Shown here piece by piece: positions 59,364 to 64,000 of a stretch of DNA of 64,000 bases. The position numbers and the translations under genes are program-made. Position 1 is the first letter of the stretch; each line of letters starts with the position of its first letter. Source of the DNA: Microbacterium sp. (GTDB lineage: Bacteria; Actinomycetota; Actinomycetes; Actinomycetales; Microbacteriaceae); NCBI GenBank assembly GCA_003248655.1, contig QFPM01000004.1, forward strand, positions 186,001-250,000, read 5' to 3'. The notes under the pieces were generated by a model that did no database searches, had not been told where the DNA came from, and saw only the letters and a program-made list of their open reading frames with translations.

Positions 59364-61261
59364 GCGCGGTCACGGGCTCGCAAGCCGAACACGTCGACCT
59401 CGACGACGATGATGACGATCACCGGCCGTGGTATCGGAGCCCGAGCGTTCTGATCCCGATCGCCTCCGGCGTCGCGTTCGCCGCCGGTCTGGTGTGCGAG
59501 TGGACCGGCGCGGAGACCGCGGGTCTGGTGTTGTTCTGGATCGGTCTGCTGCTGGGCGCGTACACGTTCGTGCCGGGCGCGCTGCGCAAACTGTTCACCA
59601 AGGGCAAGCTCGGTATCGGCCTGCTCATGACGATCAGCGCCACCGGGGCGGTGATCCTCGGCTACGTCGAGGAGGCCGCCGCACTCGCGTTCTTGTACTC
59701 CATCGCGGAGGCGCTGGAAGACAAGGCCATGGACCGCGCCCGCGCAGGGCTGCGGGCACTGTTGAAGCTCGTGCCCGACACCGCACTCGTCAAGGGCGGC
59801 GACGCCACCACGGAGGTGGAGGCGAAGGAACTGCGTGTCGGCGATGTGCTCGTTGTCCGGCCGGGCGAACGGATCGCGACAGACGGCATCGTGCGTGCCG
59901 GGCGGAGCAGCCTGGACACGTCCGCGATCACAGGCGAGTCGATCCCGGTCGAGGTCGAGCCCGGCATTGACGTGTCGGCCGGGTCGATCAACACCACCGG
60001 CGTCCTCGAGGTCGAGGCCACCGCCGCTGGCACCGACAACTCGCTCACCACGATTGTGGAACTGGTCGAGCAGGCGCAGGCCGAGAAGGGCGACCGCGCC
60101 CGCCTGGCCGACCGCATCGCCCGCCCCCTCGTTCCCGGCGTGATGATCCTCGCCGTGCTGGTCGGCGTGCTCGGGTCGCTGCTGAGCGGCGACCCCGGGG
60201 TGTGGATCACCCGTGCTCTGGTCGTGCTGGTCGCAGCGTCGCCGTGTGCTCTGGCGATCGCTGTCCCGGTCACCGTCGTATCTGCCATCGGCGCCGCGTC
60301 AAAGTTCGGTGTGGTTGTGAAGTCCGGTGCCGCGTTCGAGCGATTCGGTGGCATCCGCCACCTCGCCGTCGACAAGACCGGCACTCTGACCCGCAACAAG
60401 CCCACTGTTACCCATGTCGTCACCACCGGCGCGACCCAGGATGGTGTGCTGGCATGGGCAGCGAGCCTGGAAGGCCACAGCACGCATCCCCTCGCCGCAG
60501 CGATCACCAACGCGGTTCCCGGCGCTCCGGCCGCTACAGACGTCCGCGAGACCGCCGGCCACGGCATTGTCGGCACCCTCGACGGAGCTCGTCTCGCCGT
60601 AGGGAGTCCACGTTGGCTAGACGCTGGCACGCTGGCCGACGAAGTGCAGGCGATGGAGTCCGAGGGGATGACCGTTGTCATCATCCACCGCAACGACCAG
60701 CCAGTCGGCGCGATCGGGGTGCGGGACGAGCTGCGTCCTGAGGTTCCTGAGGTCATCGCCACGCTGAACCGGCGCGGGATCGGGGTGACGATGCTCACCG
60801 GCGACAATGCCCGCACCGCCGCGGCCCTCGCCGTACAGGCCGGCATCAGCGACGTGCGCGCCGAACTGCGTCCCGAGGACAAGGCCGCCGCTGTCGCGGA
60901 AATGTCGAAGTCGCAGCCCACCGCGATGATCGGGGACGGCATCAACGACGCCCCCGCTCTCGCGGCCGCGGACCTGGGGATCGCGATGGGGGCCAAGGGC
61001 GCGGATGCTGCGATCGAGTCCGCCGACGTCGCGTTCACCGGCCACGACCTGCGTCTCATCCCGCAGGCTCTCGCTCACGCCCGTCGCGGCCGCAGCATCA
61101 TCAACCAGAACGTTGTGCTGTCCATCGCGATCATCGCAATCCTGCTGCCGCTGGCGATCACCGGCATTCTGGGCCTCGCCGCCGTGGTGCTGGTGCACGA
61201 AGTCGCGGAGGTCATTGTGATCCTCAACGGGCTCCGCGCGGCGCGGCGCACGAAGGCATGA
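59360..61261 (+). CDS. P1B-type heavy-metal ATPase (CtpG/CadA-like)
   Basis: 633 residues. Acidic His/Asp-rich N-terminus (EHVDLDDDDDDHRPWY) with no CxxC metal domain, membrane spans, phosphorylation motif DKTGTLT, TGE (SAITGESIP), LTGDNA and GDGINDAPAL. The transmembrane metal motif is SPC (AASPCALAI) rather than CPC, as in P1B-4-like and CtpG-type pumps. Paired with CmtR as ctpG is in mycobacteria; exports Cd, Pb or similar (inference). Confidence 0.9.
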   Translation: MSAVTGSQAEHVDLDDDDDDHRPWYRSPSVLIPIASGVAFAAGLVCEWTGAETAGLVLFWIGLLLGAYTFVPGALRKLFTKGKLGIGLLMTISATGAVILGYVEEAAALAFLYSIAEALEDKAMDRARAGLRALLKLVPDTALVKGGDATTEVEAKELRVGDVLVVRPGERIATDGIVRAGRSSLDTSAITGESIPVEVEPGIDVSAGSINTTGVLEVEATAAGTDNSLTTIVELVEQAQAEKGDRARLADRIARPLVPGVMILAVLVGVLGSLLSGDPGVWITRALVVLVAASPCALAIAVPVTVVSAIGAASKFGVVVKSGAAFERFGGIRHLAVDKTGTLTRNKPTVTHVVTTGATQDGVLAWAASLEGHSTHPLAAAITNAVPGAPAATDVRETAGHGIVGTLDGARLAVGSPRWLDAGTLADEVQAMESEGMTVVIIHRNDQPVGAIGVRDELRPEVPEVIATLNRRGIGVTMLTGDNARTAAALAVQAGISDVRAELRPEDKAAAVAEMSKSQPTAMIGDGINDAPALAAADLGIAMGAKGADAAIESADVAFTGHDLRLIPQALAHARRGRSIINQNVVLSIAIIAILLPLAITGILGLAAVVLVHEVAEVIVILNGLRAARRTKA

Positions 61262-61857
61262 CCGGTCTCGTTCATGGCCTCGCGCAGGGAAGGGCGGATG
61301 CCGTGAAAATGAATTCCGCCGGCCCTATTGGCTCGCGCGTCCGACCACGTCTATTCCTGATCGCGTGCGCCGTCGCTGCCGGGGCGGTGCTGATCGACCA
61401 GGGAACCAAAGCACTCGCCCTTTCACGGCTCAGCGAACAAGCCCGCATCCCACTCCTCGGAGACTGGCTCGGCTTGCAGCTCGCGTTCAACCCCGGCACC
61501 GTCATGTCCCTCGGATCCGGCTCAACCTGGCTGCTCACCATCATCGCGGCCGCGGCATCCGTGGCTCTGCTCATCGCCGCCACGCGCGCCCGCACCGCCG
61601 GGTGGGCGGTCGCGATTGGCCTGCTATGGGGCGGCGCGGTCGGCAACCTCCTGGACCGCCTGCTCGCCCCACCCGGATTCGGTCGCGGCCACGTCACCGA
61701 CTTCCTCGCCTACGGCAACCTGTTCATCGGCAACCTTGCCGACGTCATCCTCGGTGTCGGCGTCGCCCTCGGCATACTCCTCTACGTCTCGCAGTCGAAG
61801 GGCAGAAGGTCGAGTCATCAGCCCGACGAGCACAGATCGACTCCGAAAGACATCTAG
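61258..61857 (+). CDS. lspA: Signal peptidase II (lipoprotein), cassette copy
   Basis: 199 residues, four membrane spans. Catalytic Asp motifs GGAVGNLLDR and VTDFLAYGNLFIGNLADV, and FNPGTVMS, are typical. ATGA overlap with the ATPase gene. Heavy-metal operons of actinobacteria and other bacteria often carry lspA; here it is a mobile extra copy. Confidence 0.9.
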   Translation: MTGLVHGLAQGRADAVKMNSAGPIGSRVRPRLFLIACAVAAGAVLIDQGTKALALSRLSEQARIPLLGDWLGLQLAFNPGTVMSLGSGSTWLLTIIAAAASVALLIAATRARTAGWAVAIGLLWGGAVGNLLDRLLAPPGFGRGHVTDFLAYGNLFIGNLADVILGVGVALGILLYVSQSKGRRSSHQPDEHRSTPKDI

Positions 61858-61918
61858 AAGCATGCTCGCGGCGGCTTTCGAGGACATTCCGCCTGTCACT
61901 TCCGCGTCCTGCCGCTGC

Positions 61919-61948
61919 GAAGATGGACATTTCTGAGCGGTCCCTACA
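61919..61948 (-). repeat. Right terminal inverted repeat of the cassette
   Basis: On the minus strand it starts TGTAGGGAC and contains AGAAATGTCCAT, matching the left end. Followed by the AACGC duplication at 61949-61953. Confidence 0.82.
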
Positions 61949-62456
61949 AACGCGAGAGGTAGGTCGTCCAGTGTCGTTCGTGAACAACTCGACCGGCGAA
62001 GAGTTCGAGGATGAAGACGAGTACCTGCGTTCGATGAAGCAGGATGACTCCTACCAGTTCTCATACGACTATGAGTACGTCGCCGACAGATTCGGCGACG
62101 GTGATGACGACGTGAAACTGGAGAACGCGAGGCTCAACGTCTCGCTGACTTGGGACGACTACTCGGCTCCGGGATACGTCGTCTCGTATACCGTCGATTC
62201 GCCGACCCCGATTCCAAACGACTGGACGGGCGACGCCGACCAGATCTTCAATGACTTGTGGCTTGCCGTTACCGCGGACCTGAGTTCGCTTGGTATCGGC
62301 TCGCAGCTGCACAAAGACTGGCCGATCTCGCCTCCTCACAGTCAGTCGTCGGTGACTGTTGCCTCACCTATCCCTGCGGTGCCCGGCCGCATGATCGCCT
62401 CGACCTCGGCGCGCTGGGCGAGCAGCGTCTCGGCTTCCGGCCGATGGAGCCAGTAA
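61949..62456 (+). pseudogene. 3' part of the gene split by the cassette
   Basis: Continues SFVNNSTGEEFEDEDEYLRS... and later LENARLNVSLTWDDYSAPGYV; an acidic soluble protein of unknown function. A GTG at 61971 could still start a 161-residue product. Its last 115 bases overlap the convergent coupling-ATPase gene, and that stretch looks like read-through of the opposite gene rather than conserved sequence. Confidence 0.6.
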
Positions 62457-64000
62457 CGCATGGTCGTGATGATCGGCGGCGCGGAGCGCAGCAACACGAG
62501 CGAGGTGCCCTGGGGCAGGGTGCGGATGTCTTCGACCTTCATGATCGGGACGCGGCGGATCGAGCGTTGGTTCGAGCGCAAGCCGCGCTCCCCGATGGTC
62601 ACGGAGTCAGTCGTCTCGTCGCGTTCGCCGATCAGTGTGGAGATGTCCTGGAGGTGCCGTGTGTCCGTCCCGCCGCCGAGGACGATCTTGGTGATGCTCG
62701 CATCCCACATCGCGGTCGCGGCGTCGTCGCCCCAGCGACCTCGCGCCTGGGCGAGCGACTGGAACACGGGCATCACCGTGAGCCCGGTGCCGCCGCCCTC
62801 CGCCATGAGGACCGGAAGCGAAGGCAGAGGCGCGAGGTTCCCGATCTCGTCGAGCGCGAGCAGCACAGGCGGATCGAGCCGCGCGCCCGGCGAGCGCGCG
62901 GCGATGCGCCGAGCCGTCTCTACGAGGTCTTCGATGAACGCCGCGACGAGCGACGAGGACGCCCCCGCTCCGGCTCCTGTCGCCAGCAGGTAAAGCGTGC
63001 CGGACCCGCGCAGGAACGCCTCGGGGTCGAACTGCTCGTCCTCGCTGGGGCTGACCGCCTCCAGCACCCGTGGGTCGGCGAGCGAAGCGAGGGAGAGCGA
63101 GACGCCCTGCCAAATGGAGTCGCGGGTGCGAGGGTCGGATTGCAGCATCCCGTCGAGCGACTCGGCCCATCCGGTCGCGGCGTGGGGGTGCGACGCGAGA
63201 ATGGAGACGGCATCCGCCGCAGCCGCAGGGTCGAGCGTCCAGCGGAATAGCTCGGCGGGTTGCCGGTGATCGAGCGCCGCGGCGTGCAGAAGCGCCTGTA
63301 GCGCCGTGCGCGTCTTGCCTTCCCAGAATCCGCCGTTCTCGACAGAGGGGCCGGAGAGCCCGGTTCCCGCGGCGAGACCTGTGCCGCGGATCATCGCGGT
63401 CAGGGGCACCTCGCACCCGCGGATCGGTGACCACCGCAGACCCGCGGGCACGCCCTCGGCGAGGTGCTGGGGATCGAACACGGAGACTGGGCCGCCGTGC
63501 GACTGGCGGGCGCGGAGCGTCGCCGTGAGGTTGTCTGGCCGGGTCGAGGTCGTGATGACCGCACCGGGCGCGTCGAGGATGGTGTTGATGACGATGTTCG
63601 CGCCCTTGCCGGATCTCGGCGGGCCGATCAGCAGGATCGAGTCCTCCACGGATGTCCACACGCGCTTGCCGCGCGAAGTGCCGAGGAGGTAGCCGACCTG
63701 CTCGGGTTTCGGGTCGGTGAGCGAGGGGCGCAGGGTCTTCGCTCGACGCAGGAGGTCGCGTTCGGATGCGGCCCGCTGCACATCGCGCCCCTCGGCGATT
63801 CCCTCGATCCGGTTCGGGTCGGCCTTGGTCCGCTTGCCCAGCTCGCGCACCCATCGCCAGATGAACCACGTCGCCGTTCCGACGGCAGTGAGCAGGAGTG
63901 CGACGGTGATCCAGTAGGCGACCGGGCTGAGTGACGCGGAGCCGAGTGCCGAGCCGGGGTCATCGGGGTGGAAGACCACGCCGACTCCCGCTTCGAGACC
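62342..64000 (-). CDS. Type IV coupling ATPase (TraG/VirD4-like, 5' end outside window)
   Basis: At least 552 residues; the frame stays open to the window edge, and a GTG at 63979 is only an internal candidate. One membrane span is visible (PVAYWITVALLLTAVGTATWF), then Walker A LLIGPPRSGKGANIV, Walker B VLLALDEIGNL and a VMPVFQSLAQARGRWG segment. It couples relaxed DNA to the conjugation pore, supporting an ICE. Confidence 0.88.
   Translation of the reverse strand, partial: GLEAGVGVVFHPDDPGSALGSASLSPVAYWITVALLLTAVGTATWFIWRWVRELGKRTKADPNRIEGIAEGRDVQRAASERDLLRRAKTLRPSLTDPKPEQVGYLLGTSRGKRVWTSVEDSILLIGPPRSGKGANIVINTILDAPGAVITTSTRPDNLTATLRARQSHGGPVSVFDPQHLAEGVPAGLRWSPIRGCEVPLTAMIRGTGLAAGTGLSGPSVENGGFWEGKTRTALQALLHAAALDHRQPAELFRWTLDPAAAADAVSILASHPHAATGWAESLDGMLQSDPRTRDSIWQGVSLSLASLADPRVLEAVSPSEDEQFDPEAFLRGSGTLYLLATGAGAGASSSLVAAFIEDLVETARRIAARSPGARLDPPVLLALDEIGNLAPLPSLPVLMAEGGGTGLTVMPVFQSLAQARGRWGDDAATAMWDASITKIVLGGGTDTRHLQDISTLIGERDETTDSVTIGERGLRSNQRSIRRVPIMKVEDIRTLPQGTSLVLLRSAPPIITTMRYWLHRPEAETLLAQRAEVEAIMRPGTAGIGEATVTDD

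Larger units (their letters stand above)
58861..61948. mobile_element. Metal-resistance insertion cassette without transposase
   Basis: 3,088 bp bounded by ~30-bp imperfect terminal inverted repeats beginning TGTAGGGAC and by a perfect 5-bp target duplication AACGC (58856-58860 and 61949-61953). Contains cmtR, a P-type metal ATPase and lspA only; no transposase. A mobile insertion cassette probably moved in trans by an IS with matching ends. Confidence 0.82.
49161..64000. mobile_element. Left part of a conjugative-type integrated element
   Basis: From beyond glnE to the window edge: excisionase-like gene, tyrosine integrase, HTH/PIN pair, methylase-helicase, DUF4913 protein, SSB and a type IV coupling ATPase. 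Integrase at one end plus coupling ATPase indicate an ICE or actinobacterial conjugative element. Relaxase, mating-pair genes and the right junction are outside the window. Confidence 0.8.

Noticed and set aside
58861..61948. Ordinary IS element or composite transposon
   Set aside because: No transposase and no flanking full IS copies; only terminal repeats with a 5-bp duplication.

Overview
The window comes from a high-GC actinobacterium, most likely a Microbacteriaceae member close to Microbacterium. The gene blocks are typical of that group: phoH-ybeY-CNNM-era, recO-uppS, dusB-dgt-dnaG, aceE-fasR-fabD-fabH-acpP-fabF, ppgK and glnA-glnE. Codon third positions are strongly GC. At least eleven genes look leaderless: a -10 hexamer (TANNNT or GANAAT) stops six (once seven) bases before an ATG or GTG. 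The genus is inferred from gene content and order, not from a database search.

Layout. 1-31.0 kb is core chromosome. It holds ribosome maturation and GTPase genes, leuA behind a leucine attenuator, recO/uppS, redox genes, dusB-dgt-dnaG, three tRNAs (Asn, a CAT-anticodon tRNA, Val), def, a Fic protein, the type II fatty-acid synthesis cluster with its PucR/FasR-type regulator and pyruvate dehydrogenase E1, a family A DNA polymerase, and a DUF4012 protein paired with a cell-wall-anchored protein. rnpB (RNase P RNA) lies at about 31.03-31.40 kb.

31,377-41,033 is a complete integrated mobile element bounded by a 25-bp direct repeat of the 3' end of rnpB. It carries integrase, Xre repressor, excisionase-like protein, a winged-helix replication-like protein with a candidate internal origin, HNH nuclease, large terminase, portal, MuF-like minor head protein, scaffold, HK97-type major capsid and one connector. 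It has no tail, lysis or DNA polymerase genes. It fits a capsid-forming phage satellite, or a phiRv1/phiRv2-like mini-prophage.

41.0-49.0 kb returns to core: helR with a rifamycin-associated-element-like palindrome in its promoter, ppgK, a small SPOR-like protein, glnA and glnE. From about 49.16 kb to the window end lies the left part of a second, conjugative-type element. It carries an excisionase-like gene, tyrosine integrase, an HTH/PIN toxin-antitoxin-like pair, a giant methylase-helicase (DarB-like), a DUF4913 protein, SSB and a type IV coupling ATPase that runs off the window. Inside this element a 3.09-kb cassette (58,861-61,948: cmtR, a P-type metal ATPase, lspA) is flanked by ~30-bp terminal inverted repeats and a perfect 5-bp target duplication. 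It has no transposase and has split a small gene. The window therefore shows three nested levels of mobility: satellite, conjugative element, and a metal-resistance insertion cassette inside the latter.
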